This document shows positions 49,668 to 57,986 of a DNA stretch of 64,000 bases, in pieces. The translations under genes and the position numbers were made by a program. Origin of the DNA: Candidatus Gottesmanbacteria bacterium (GTDB taxonomy: Bacteria; Patescibacteria; Microgenomatia; 2-02-FULL-39-11); assembly GCA_016186795.1 (NCBI GenBank), contig JACPKY010000002.1, positions 1,003,814-1,067,813 on the forward strand, written 5' to 3'. The stretch's first letter is position 1. Each line of letters opens with the position of its first letter. The notes beneath the pieces were generated by a model. It saw only the letters and a list, made by a program, of their open reading frames with translations, did not search any database and was not told the origin of the DNA.

Positions 49668-50117
49668 ATGCGCTCCATTTTGCAGGCTATTTGTATCATC
49701 ATTTTCCTTTTTGCCTGTTCTTCTTCCGTATACGCAGGTGAAATTATTACCGATCAAAAACTCATTACCGTTGATCTAGGAAAGCAAATGCTCTATGCGT
49801 GGGAGAAAGGTCAAGTTGTTCACCAGACGAAAGTTTCTACCGGACTTCCCAAGACGCCCACTGTGAAGGGTAGTTTTGCAGTGAAATGGAAAGTTCCTTC
49901 TCAAACCATGCGTGGTGGGTCAAAAGCATATGGTACATATGAATATAAAAACGTCCCTCATGTGATGTACTTTTACCAAGGTTACGCAATTCACGGGGCA
50001 TACTGGCATAATCGTTTTGGTCGTCCTAATAGCCACGGATGCGTCAATGTTCCTTTGACATCTGCCGAGTGGCTTTATAACTGGGCACAAAAAGGAACGA
50101 GAGTCGAAGTCTTTTAA
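49668..50117 (+). CDS. L,D-transpeptidase (YkuD family)
   Basis: 149 residues. A signal peptide (about 1 to 25, FLFACSSSVYAG) is followed by a single YkuD domain. The catalytic motif is HGAYWHNRFGRPNSHGCVNVP, with the active Cys in SHGCVN. It cross-links peptidoglycan through 3-3 bonds or attaches proteins. No peptidoglycan-binding domain is present. TATTGT about 6 bases upstream is a weak -10. Confidence 0.9.
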   Translation: MRSILQAICIIIFLFACSSSVYAGEIITDQKLITVDLGKQMLYAWEKGQVVHQTKVSTGLPKTPTVKGSFAVKWKVPSQTMRGGSKAYGTYEYKNVPHVMYFYQGYAIHGAYWHNRFGRPNSHGCVNVPLTSAEWLYNWAQKGTRVEVF

Positions 50118-50131
50118 ATTACTTTTCCCAC

Positions 50132-50140
50132 TGTTATAAT
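50132..50140 (+). promoter_or_regulatory. Extended -10 promoter of trxA-trxB
   Basis: TGT then TATAAT (50135-50140). The predicted leader of about 35 bases carries AAAGGA before the ATG at 50182, unlike the leaderless genes. Confidence 0.65.
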
Positions 50141-50181
50141 GGATTTCCTAAATACTATTTCTTTTACGAAAGGATTTTATT

Positions 50182-50505
50182 ATGGCAGAAGTAACCCTTA
50201 CAGATGCAAATTTTGATAATGAGGTCCTGAAAGCGGTAGTTCCAGTGCTTGTTGATTTCTGGGCAGAGTGGTGTGGGCCATGCCGGTTCCAAAATCCTAT
50301 CCTTGAAGAGTTGGAGAAAGAGATTGGTGAGAAAGCAAAAGTAGGAAAACTCAATGTTGATGAAAATCCAAATACTGCATCAAAGTACGGGGTGATGAGT
50401 ATTCCGACACTTATGCTTTTTCATAAAGGAAATATGGTGAAGCAGTGGATTGGGGTACAGAGTAAGGAAACGCTCTCTGGGGAAATTAATAAGTTCGTGC
50501 AATAA
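50182..50505 (+). CDS. trxA: Thioredoxin
   Basis: 107 residues, cytosolic disulfide reductase. Active site FWAEWCGPCRFQNP, with the cis-Pro in SIPTLMLF. Followed after 21 bases by its likely partner trxB. Confidence 0.96.
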   Translation: MAEVTLTDANFDNEVLKAVVPVLVDFWAEWCGPCRFQNPILEELEKEIGEKAKVGKLNVDENPNTASKYGVMSIPTLMLFHKGNMVKQWIGVQSKETLSGEINKFVQ

Positions 50506-50526
50506 TTCTTCATTTTGACTTCTCAT

Positions 50527-51480
50527 ATGGTGTACGACGTAATAATTCTTGGTTCTGGACCGGCAGGGTGGACAGCGGGGATTTATACAGTCCGAGCCGG
50601 ACACAAAACGCTTCTTATTGCAGGTATTCGTTGGGGTGGGCAACTGATGTTGACAACATTGGTTGAAAACTTCCCGGGATTTCCCGATGGTATCCAAGGA
50701 CCAGAACTTATGATGAATATGCAAAAACAATCAGAAAAGCTTGGAGTTGAGGTAATGAATACTGATTTTACCCAAGCAGATTTCACCTCAACTCCTTTCA
50801 AAATAACGGCAGATGGGAAAGTGTATGAAGCAAAATCGGTGATTATTACAACAGGTGCTGATAGTATTTGGCTGGGCGTCCCAGGGGAAATGCAACTTCG
50901 GGGAAAAGGGGTATCAACGTGTGCAACGTGTGACGCATTTTTCTTTCGGAATAAAGACGTCGTGGTTGTGGGAGGCGGAGACAGTGCAATGGAGGAAGCT
51001 CTTTATCTTTCTCAGGTAGCAAAATCTGTTACCATTGTCCATCGCCGAGATGCATTCCGGGCAAGTCGCGCGATGCAAGATCGGGTACTCGCAAATAAAA
51101 AAATAAAAATTCTCTGGAATAAAATGATCACCAAGTATCTTGGGACTGATCATGTTACAGGTGTTATGCTCAAAGATACAGTTTCTGGGAGTGAAGAAGA
51201 ATGGAAGACTGATGGCGTCTTTGTTGCCATTGGGCACAAGCCGAATACAGATTTTTTTAAAGGAATAGAGTTGGATAGTAAAGGGTACATCGTGCGAAAA
51301 GAAGTATTCGATAGGGATGGGCTTCTCAAGTATCGTTCCGCAACCAACGTGCCCGGAGTTTTTGTCGCAGGAGACGTTTTTGATTACCGCTATAAACAGG
51401 CAATAACTGCGGCAGGATTTGGTTGTATGGCGGCTCTTGACGCTGACCGCTACTTGTCAGAGCTCCATTCGTCCCCATGA
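50527..51480 (+). CDS. trxB: Thioredoxin reductase
   Basis: 317 residues, FAD/NADPH enzyme. The FAD motif is IILGSGPAGWTAGIY, the redox-active CATC is in STCATCDAFF, the NADPH motif is VVVGGGDSAMEEAL and the C-terminal FAD motif is VPGVFVAGDVFD. An in-frame TTG at 50515 is a longer alternative, but the ATG at 50527 matches family N-termini. It overlaps the carboxypeptidase gene by 4 bases. Confidence 0.94.
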   Translation: MVYDVIILGSGPAGWTAGIYTVRAGHKTLLIAGIRWGGQLMLTTLVENFPGFPDGIQGPELMMNMQKQSEKLGVEVMNTDFTQADFTSTPFKITADGKVYEAKSVIITTGADSIWLGVPGEMQLRGKGVSTCATCDAFFFRNKDVVVVGGGDSAMEEALYLSQVAKSVTIVHRRDAFRASRAMQDRVLANKKIKILWNKMITKYLGTDHVTGVMLKDTVSGSEEEWKTDGVFVAIGHKPNTDFFKGIELDSKGYIVRKEVFDRDGLLKYRSATNVPGVFVAGDVFDYRYKQAITAAGFGCMAALDADRYLSELHSSP

Positions 51481-52568
51481 ATGTTCCAAAAAAACCTACG
51501 TTTCTCGGACGTATCGTCCAACATACACACATTCTCGCAGGAGTCTTTTTATTGGTATGTTTTGGTCTTCTTGCGTTCCTTTTTTACGTTCAAAAGATAA
51601 AAAATTACGACATAAATCTTCTTTCTCCTGTCGGAGTTCGCAAGATTATACTTTCACGCGATCCTTTCTATGAAAAAGTTCTCCATTCAAGAACAATCGA
51701 TCACTTCCCTCCCAATAGGTACTTTCCCCTCCATTTGATTCCCCGATTTACTCTTACCAAAGATCTTCCTGCATGGGGATATGCCGTGATGGATCGAGAT
51801 ACGCGTGAACTCCTGTACGGGAAAAATCTAACAGGGCGCCTCCCCCTTGCATCTCTAGCGAAGGTAATGACATCAATTGTTGCTATTGAAAAAGCCCCGT
51901 TTGATCTTCTTACCACTGTTTCTCTCTCTGCTGCACAGGTAGGGGAAGCATCCATGGGTTTATCTTCTGGAGAGAAGGTAACGATCGAAGAATTGCTTTA
52001 CGGATCAATGCTTCCTTCGGGAAATGACGCATCTGAAGTACTAAGTGAATCTGTAGGGAAATATATGTTGGGGATAGGGCAGGAGGTGACAGATGGTGGA
52101 GTGGCGAGGAAAACATTTTTAAACTCCATGAATGAGAAAGCGCAAGCCTTGGGAATGTTTGATACATATTTTTTTAATCCTACTGGTCTTGATGAGGAAG
52201 AAAAAGAGAAAAGTAGCTTCTCAACAGTGCTTGATCTCTTGGCACTTACAAACTACGCACTTGGGAATGAGACATTTGCAAAAATTGTGGAAACTTCATT
52301 TGTCCAATTTCCTTATAAAGATGGGTATCATAAGGCGTTTTATCTGCAAAATATTCTTAGTCTTTCACAAGCATTTGATGGAATTAAAGGAGTGAAACCG
52401 GGAAATTCTATTTTTGCCAAAGAGACGCTCATTTCTTATATTGAGCGCGATGGGAGAAGGCTCATTACCGTCATTTTGGGAAGTAATCATACGAGAGATG
52501 ATGTACTGACGATCTATAAACAGATTTTTCCTGAATCAGCATCGAAAGCAAAGATTGTGAAAAAGTAA
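51477..52568 (+). CDS. dacA: D-alanyl-D-alanine carboxypeptidase (peptidase S11)
   Basis: 363 residues. An N-terminal membrane anchor (about 20 to 42) is followed by the S11 domain. SxxK is LASLAKVMT, SxN is LPSGNDAS, and the KTG motif reads GVKPGNS, so Thr is Pro. It trims peptidoglycan stem peptides, and the KPG variant may alter rate or beta-lactam affinity. A strong terminator follows. Confidence 0.9.
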   Translation: MNVPKKPTFLGRIVQHTHILAGVFLLVCFGLLAFLFYVQKIKNYDINLLSPVGVRKIILSRDPFYEKVLHSRTIDHFPPNRYFPLHLIPRFTLTKDLPAWGYAVMDRDTRELLYGKNLTGRLPLASLAKVMTSIVAIEKAPFDLLTTVSLSAAQVGEASMGLSSGEKVTIEELLYGSMLPSGNDASEVLSESVGKYMLGIGQEVTDGGVARKTFLNSMNEKAQALGMFDTYFFNPTGLDEEEKEKSSFSTVLDLLALTNYALGNETFAKIVETSFVQFPYKDGYHKAFYLQNILSLSQAFDGIKGVKPGNSIFAKETLISYIERDGRRLITVILGSNHTRDDVLTIYKQIFPESASKAKIVKK

Positions 52569-52597
52569 ATTCGCAATGAAGCGAATAAGACAAGGGA

Positions 52598-52622
52598 GTC
52601 GCCTACTGAGGCGACTTTTTTT
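52598..52622 (+). terminator. Rho-independent terminator of trxA-trxB-dacA
   Basis: AGTCGCC (52598-52604) pairs with GGCGACT (52611-52617), followed by a run of T to 52622. Confidence 0.9.
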
Positions 52623-52651
52623 ATGATAAAAATTGCATTATTACTTCTTGG

Positions 52652-52705
52652 AGTTGTATGGCTGCCTTGGATGCTGATCGGTGGTTGATGGAGGAGTGGA
52701 CGTAG
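52652..52705 (+). pseudogene. Remnant of a thioredoxin reductase C-terminus
   Basis: Reads SCMAALDADRWLMEEWT then a stop. This matches the C-terminal helix of TrxB (GCMAALDADRYLSE in the intact gene at 51425). No upstream TrxB sequence remains, so it is a fragment of a second copy. Confidence 0.65.
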
Positions 52706-52711
52706 ATAACT

Positions 52712-55700
52712 CTATTTATAATTTATTGTTAATTTTGGGGCAAGAGAAGCTGACCCGTCAAAGCTTGTGACAAATTTTCTACCAAATTTTGCACCGGTAC
52801 CTTTTAAGATAAGAGATAAATTATTTCCTGAATTCCAATCTGATTTGTTGACTATTTCCTGAATAATTGGAGAGATATCGCCAAAACTATACCAGGTATT
52901 GGCTGTCCATTTGCTGTTGGAAGAGTGGTTAACTTTTGATTGAGTTAATGCTCTTTGGGAAGGTTTGTTGGTGTTAGTGAAGATGGGACTGTTGCCGATA
53001 TTATCTCCTCTGATAGTAAAGCTCATACTTATCCATGGCGAGGTAGGAGAATATACTTCGAATTTGGCAGAGAGTATTTTGGCGCCTTTGGGTATAGATA
53101 TATTTTGAAACCTCAATCCTGTATAGCTTGCGGTTGTAGTTGATCCAGTACCTAGCCAAATAGTTTTGAGAGAGGAAGAGAGAGTATCTCCATCCTGGTT
53201 GACGTCATCTGTAGAAGTGCTGACTTTGAATGTGGTGGTTTTGGGAGCGGGACTGGGTGTTGGAGTACGAGTCGGTGTGGCTGTGGGTTTGGGTGTAGCT
53301 GTAGGGAAGGGAGTAGGAGTCAGTGTGGGTGAAGATGATGGAATCGGCGATGGTGACGGAGTTGGTGATGGCGGATAATTTTTGAGGGGATCAAAATAAA
53401 CTAATACACGGCCCCGATTCAGATCTGCTATATATAGGTTATTATTCGAATCAAAGAGAGATGAGTAACCGTGAGAAAAGAAATCATTCAGACGGATATC
53501 AGGTTCCTTGCTAGTAAGAAGTGTGGTAGATGGATTCAGATATATTCCAGAAAATGAATTGGATTCGACAATTCCGCTATATCCTACCGCCATACGGTTA
53601 GAGGAATCAAAAGCCATCTCATAAGCTCCCACCCTTGGCGATACCAAATCAGCATCGGGTGCAAATAGCGCTGTAGTGAGGTTTGTAAATTTACTCGCAT
53701 TGAACTTCAAGATCCTCTTATTACCATGGTATTCAAGCGTATTATCAGCTACCCACACATTCCCTAGGCGATCAATTTTTACTGCTCCAGCCATGCAGAT
53801 CGTATCAGCTGCTTGCCCTGATGGATCACCACCCGTGTTATTTCCTGCTATCCGATTACAATCAGTGCCCGTGGGACTCGTTTGTCCCAACACTACGTCA
53901 ATGACAGGCGTTGTGAAAGGATTCTGAATTCTCAAAACTCTATTTTTATCTGGTTGTGCTAGCCAGAGGAAATTTCCAGATGGATCAACATCAATTCCTA
54001 TGAAATCATTACCATCATAGTTCCAACTCATCGTACCACCACCCAATATAGGGAGTGGAGTCTCAAAACTAATCGCTCGTTTTAGAGGTTGTGCGCCTAT
54101 AGAAAGAGGTAGTTGATATACATCGACAGTTCCTTTTCTTAGTACCCATAGATGGTTTTGATTATCTGCAGCGATTCTTCCCAAAGTCCAGGGATCTACA
54201 TCCTCAAAAGAATTAACTCCCGCATATCCATCAGCGGGTTTCCCGTTTGTCAGCGATGACAAATCGTCCCAAAATACTATTTTAAATCCATCTGAGAGAA
54301 TAAATTGATTGTTAGCAATTACCATACCCCGGGGTGAGAAAGGACTTTTACTACTTCTCAAGTTATGCCCGTCCGGAGGATAAAATAATCTGTGGTTAGC
54401 AGAATAAATTTGACCAGAAACCGGAGTAGGAATAGGCGCTTCATAGCGATGGACGTCCTGATTAAAGATGGATGATGAGACAAAAACGTTGCCGTCGCTA
54501 TCCAAACCGATCGAACCACGACTATCGCACATATTATCCCAGCACTGGCCGTTTTGCGGATTGATACAAACCGTCTGATTTACCGAACCGCATTGACCAT
54601 TTGGTTGGTAGGTATCCTTAAAAAGAACTTTTTTCACGCTACTACCATCAGGACTCCATAACTCAAGCATATTATTGCCATGATCAGCTACCCAGATACC
54701 TTCTCCGTTTGGATCAAATTCAATACCTGCTGGAGTACGCAGTTGCGATCCGAAAGTACTAGAGTAATTCATTCCATTGGTAAACGGCGGTTGGAATATC
54801 GAAATACGATCATTATATTCATCAGCTACATATACCCAACCGTTTTGCCCATCGACCCTCACAACAGCAGGCTCATTCATCTGGTTAGGAGAAGATCCGC
54901 GGTTACGTGAAGTAAAATTAGGCTGTCCCAAAACCAGATCTGCAGTTTTTGATCCGGCAGGAAACCGTAGGACTCTATGATTTGAAGAATCAGCTACCCA
55001 TATATTTCCTTGCTGATCCACATCGACACCGGCAACAAAGCTCTCCTGATAACTCCCATTTCTTCCCATGCAAAGAGACTGATCAGTTGGAGGAGGAATA
55101 GGGCCAGTTGCCAGATCTCCATCTGTAAAATTACATTTATTACCAGAAAAATCCACCTGTCCCCAGACATCATCAGCTATAGTATCAGTCGTGAATGGAT
55201 CAATGTATTTTAGTACGCGATTATTGTGGAAATCTGTAACATACAAACTTGAGTTAGAATCAACTGACATGCTTGCAAATGACCCACCCTCTAATGGACT
55301 ATTTTGTACAGAAGGAATTGAACATTGGCTGCTAGCTGATGCCGGTTTTCGTATTGGATAGTTTTCCATATTGCCGTCCTGATTACAACCTGAGTAGTCC
55401 CATCCAGATGGTTGTCCTAAAACAATATCAGCATGCTTATTAGTAGTGAAATTGCAACTCGATCCTGAACAATCAGAGTGGGTAGTACATTTTGTATCCG
55501 GGTTATTAGCACAAACTCCCAACGACAGATAGCCTAATATCCTGCTATTAGCACCATCATAGACATAAACCCTATTGGGATGTGTATTTCGATCTACAAT
55601 CACTCCACCTGGATTCATTACCTTGAAAGGTGCTGTCTGATTGGGGTTCGATTGGTTAAAGTCGATTTTACCAATAACAATATCTGCCCAACCATCAGAG

Positions 55701-55873
55701 GTGACTCCTCTTGTGGGTATGATGGGGGAGTTTTCTGCAAGGGATTGGGTCGTGTTTTTATATCTGGTGACAAAAACTGTGAGGGGGATACTAACTAAAA
55801 GTATGAGAAAAATAGCAAAAGGTATTTTGTGCGATTTTAGAAAGTCATTGGTTTGAAAAAAATAATTGGAAAT
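52712..55873 (-). CDS. Large anchored NHL-type beta-propeller protein, probable AUU start
   Basis: About 1053 residues. The shortest ATG form starts at 55618, but the frame is open upstream for 102 more codons and encodes a membrane anchor (KIPFAIFLILLVSIPLTVFV) and another propeller repeat (WADIVIGKIDFNQ). That stretch has no ATG, GTG or TTG. ATT at 55873 lies 6 bases after AAAAGGAG and is the best start. Many NHL-like repeats (VWVADSSNHRVLRF, ADLVLGQPNF) form the propeller. A PTPTPT linker and a C-terminal beta-sandwich (FTIRGDNIGNSP) follow. Probably a surface protein. A TTGACC lies upstream with weak -10 candidates. Confidence 0.8.
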   Translation of the reverse strand: MSNYFFQTNDFLKSHKIPFAIFLILLVSIPLTVFVTRYKNTTQSLAENSPIIPTRGVTSDGWADIVIGKIDFNQSNPNQTAPFKVMNPGGVIVDRNTHPNRVYVYDGANSRILGYLSLGVCANNPDTKCTTHSDCSGSSCNFTTNKHADIVLGQPSGWDYSGCNQDGNMENYPIRKPASASSQCSIPSVQNSPLEGGSFASMSVDSNSSLYVTDFHNNRVLKYIDPFTTDTIADDVWGQVDFSGNKCNFTDGDLATGPIPPPTDQSLCMGRNGSYQESFVAGVDVDQQGNIWVADSSNHRVLRFPAGSKTADLVLGQPNFTSRNRGSSPNQMNEPAVVRVDGQNGWVYVADEYNDRISIFQPPFTNGMNYSSTFGSQLRTPAGIEFDPNGEGIWVADHGNNMLELWSPDGSSVKKVLFKDTYQPNGQCGSVNQTVCINPQNGQCWDNMCDSRGSIGLDSDGNVFVSSSIFNQDVHRYEAPIPTPVSGQIYSANHRLFYPPDGHNLRSSKSPFSPRGMVIANNQFILSDGFKIVFWDDLSSLTNGKPADGYAGVNSFEDVDPWTLGRIAADNQNHLWVLRKGTVDVYQLPLSIGAQPLKRAISFETPLPILGGGTMSWNYDGNDFIGIDVDPSGNFLWLAQPDKNRVLRIQNPFTTPVIDVVLGQTSPTGTDCNRIAGNNTGGDPSGQAADTICMAGAVKIDRLGNVWVADNTLEYHGNKRILKFNASKFTNLTTALFAPDADLVSPRVGAYEMAFDSSNRMAVGYSGIVESNSFSGIYLNPSTTLLTSKEPDIRLNDFFSHGYSSLFDSNNNLYIADLNRGRVLVYFDPLKNYPPSPTPSPSPIPSSSPTLTPTPFPTATPKPTATPTRTPTPSPAPKTTTFKVSTSTDDVNQDGDTLSSSLKTIWLGTGSTTTASYTGLRFQNISIPKGAKILSAKFEVYSPTSPWISMSFTIRGDNIGNSPIFTNTNKPSQRALTQSKVNHSSNSKWTANTWYSFGDISPIIQEIVNKSDWNSGNNLSLILKGTGAKFGRKFVTSFDGSASLAPKLTINYK

Positions 55874-55972
55874 AATAAGCTCCTTTTGAATATGCTGTAT
55901 ATATCTATATTTAATTAAAATTTGTTACAGGTCAATAGTGCGATTCACCCGGTAATTAAAACAAGTTCCGCG

Positions 55973-56000
55973 TTGACAGACGAAAATTTTCTGGTACACT
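55973..56000 (+). promoter_or_regulatory. Promoter of the T-box leader
   Basis: TTGACA (55973-55978), a 16-base spacer and TACACT (55995-56000), with TGG before it as an extended -10. Start near 56007. Confidence 0.8.
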
Positions 56001-56006
56001 CTGAGA

Positions 56007-56231
56007 AAGGAAAACGAAAAACGCTACTATACCGAATTTCCATCGGTAGACCCGCCAGCTGGCGGGGCGTTGTCTTCGAGAAATCCTTTGAGGAATAAGA
56101 AGCACCGGGAATTCCCGTTACAGAATGAATGAGCCCCAATGTACTATCGGGGAAATGTAGGTGGCACCATGGTTCGACTTCGCTCACCACAAGCGAGCAA
56201 GCAACCGTCCTATAGAAGGGACGGTTTTTTT
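56007..56231 (+). promoter_or_regulatory. T-box riboswitch controlling serA-serB, tRNA-Ser type by discriminator
   Basis: The T-box core GTAGGTGGCACC (56157-56168) forms an antiterminator: TAGG (56158-56161) with CCTA (56209-56212), a 7-base bulge TGGCACC, and ATGGTT (56169-56174) with AACCGT (56203-56208). The competing terminator is AACCGTCC (56203-56210) with GGACGGTT (56219-56226) and seven T. TGGC pairs with GCCA, so the tRNA has discriminator G, as in tRNA-Ser. A stem I candidate closes by AAAGGA (56006-56011) and TCCTTT (56084-56089). The specifier codon is not fixed by eye. The palindrome CCCGCCAGCTGGCGGG (56051-56066) sits inside stem I. Confidence 0.82.
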
Positions 56232-57986
56232 ATGGCAAAAAAATTGAAACTCTTAATAACCGATAAAATTGATACAACCAAACTAGATCCGCTTCGAGGG
56301 TATTTTGATATTGATACCCGAGTCGGAATCAAGACTGATGAACTACTTCGTGGTATCGCCTCATATCACACGATAATTACGCGCTCTTCAACTGCGCTTC
56401 CGAAAGAAATTCTCACGAAAGCTGATAATCTCAAAATTATTGGAAGAGCGGGAATTGGCGTTGATAATATCGATATTTTCGAGGCAACCAAAAAAAGTAT
56501 TGCAGTTTTGAATGCTCCCAAAGGGAATGCTCGAGTCACTGCTGAACATACAATTGGACTTCTGTTTGCTCTCTTTCGTCATGTTCCTCAGGCAAACGCT
56601 GATTTAAAAAAAGGTATTTGGGGGAAAAGTAAATATGTCGGGACTCAGGTGTATGGGAAAACACTCGGCATTATCGGGTTTGGAAATGTTGGAAAAGAGG
56701 TATACCGTTTGGCTCATGGAATTGGAATGGATGTTGTTGTTTGTGAGCCGTACGTCCGACTTCCGAAACAGGTTCGGAAAGTTACATTTGAGGAACTTTT
56801 GAAAGAGGCAGACATTCTTACGTTTCATGTTCCTCATACCTATCTTACAACCAACATGCTCAACCGGAAGACATTGGAGTTATGTAAAAAGGGTGTGTAT
56901 ATCATCAACTGCAGCCGAGGCGCGGTTGTTGAGGAAACGGCAATTCTTGAAGGACTAACGTCTGACCATATTGCCGGTTTTGCGGTTGATGTATTTGTGA
57001 AAGAACCAAAGGTGAATAAGAAACTTTTACAGTTTCCAAACGTTATTGCCACACCTCACATTGCCGGATCAACGATTGAATCACAACGCCTTAGTATCGA
57101 AGAGGTAGTGAGTGGAATTATTCACTATCTCAAAGGTCAACCGCCATCCAATCTTCTCAATCCTCAGGTTTTTAAAAAGCGACTCAAAAGGCGAAAAGGG
57201 AGACTTACGTTTGATGCTGTTATTTTTGATTGTGACTCAACACTTTCGGGAGTTGAGGGAATTGATGAACTTGCGCGTCAGTTGGGGAAAGGGGAGGAAG
57301 TTGCAAAACTTACCAAAGCTGCTATGGACGGTACTATGAATTTTGAACAGGTCTATGAAAGACGGTTTTCTCTCGTGCACCCATCTCGGGAACATTTACA
57401 TGACTTAGGAAAGCTCTATATCGAGAAACTTGTTACCGATGCAAAGGGAGTTATTGAAGCACTTACCTTTCTTGGGAAAGATGTGTACATTGTCAGTGGG
57501 GGATTTTCACCGGCACTTCTATCTCTTGGTAAATACTTAGGGATTCCCGAAAAAAATATCTTCGGAAATGACGTTATTCACGACGAGAATGGGAAGTACA
57601 TTCGATTTGTTGAAGGGCCGCTTCGGAGAAATCATGGGAAATTACAAATTATTCGTCAGATTCCCGGGAAAAAATTAGTTGTCGGAGATAGTATCACGGA
57701 TTTAGAAACGATTGAATACGTCGATCTATTCGTTGGATACGGAGGAGTGACAAGACGTGAGAAGGTAGAACGAGCTGCTCCAGTGTATGTCTATGCACAG
57801 AGTCTTACCCCAATTCTTATTCTTGCGGGCGGATTTGGAGAGTGTGTCAAACTCCTTTCAACAAAATACCGCAAATATGTCGGGAAGGGACTCGATCTTC
57901 TGATGCACCCAAACCACGTTAAGGTTGAGAAAAACCTTCTGTCAGAGCTTTCTCAATTTAAAGATCTCGCGTACTACAATGGGTAA
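56232..57986 (+). CDS. serA-serB: Fused D-3-phosphoglycerate dehydrogenase and phosphoserine phosphatase
   Basis: 584 residues with two enzymes of serine synthesis. Residues 1 to about 320 are SerA: ITRSSTALP, GRAGIGVDNID, IGFGNVGKEV, catalytic Arg in NCSRGAVVE, and His in ATPHIAGST. Residues about 335 to 560 are a SerB-type HAD phosphatase: IFDCDSTLSG (nucleophile and acid Asp), VSGGFSP, a Lys in NHGKLQ and GDSITDLE. The aminotransferase SerC is not in the window. The start at 56232 directly follows the terminator T-run. The longer frame from 56139 lies in the T-box and is rejected. It overlaps the next gene by 8 bases. Confidence 0.92.
   Translation: MAKKLKLLITDKIDTTKLDPLRGYFDIDTRVGIKTDELLRGIASYHTIITRSSTALPKEILTKADNLKIIGRAGIGVDNIDIFEATKKSIAVLNAPKGNARVTAEHTIGLLFALFRHVPQANADLKKGIWGKSKYVGTQVYGKTLGIIGFGNVGKEVYRLAHGIGMDVVVCEPYVRLPKQVRKVTFEELLKEADILTFHVPHTYLTTNMLNRKTLELCKKGVYIINCSRGAVVEETAILEGLTSDHIAGFAVDVFVKEPKVNKKLLQFPNVIATPHIAGSTIESQRLSIEEVVSGIIHYLKGQPPSNLLNPQVFKKRLKRRKGRLTFDAVIFDCDSTLSGVEGIDELARQLGKGEEVAKLTKAAMDGTMNFEQVYERRFSLVHPSREHLHDLGKLYIEKLVTDAKGVIEALTFLGKDVYIVSGGFSPALLSLGKYLGIPEKNIFGNDVIHDENGKYIRFVEGPLRRNHGKLQIIRQIPGKKLVVGDSITDLETIEYVDLFVGYGGVTRREKVERAAPVYVYAQSLTPILILAGGFGECVKLLSTKYRKYVGKGLDLLMHPNHVKVEKNLLSELSQFKDLAYYNG

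Noticed and set aside
11354..56066. CRISPR array suggested by repeated palindromes
   Set aside because: Copies are many kilobases apart, lie in coding regions, and have no spacers or cas genes.
56160..56195. GGTTCGACTTC as a tRNA T-arm
   Set aside because: No acceptor stem, anticodon arm or D-arm can be built around it, and the bases are accounted for by the T-box fold.
56139..56231. Upstream start of the serA-serB gene at 56139
   Set aside because: The segment encodes the T-box core and terminator, and the SerA N-terminus begins normally at 56232.
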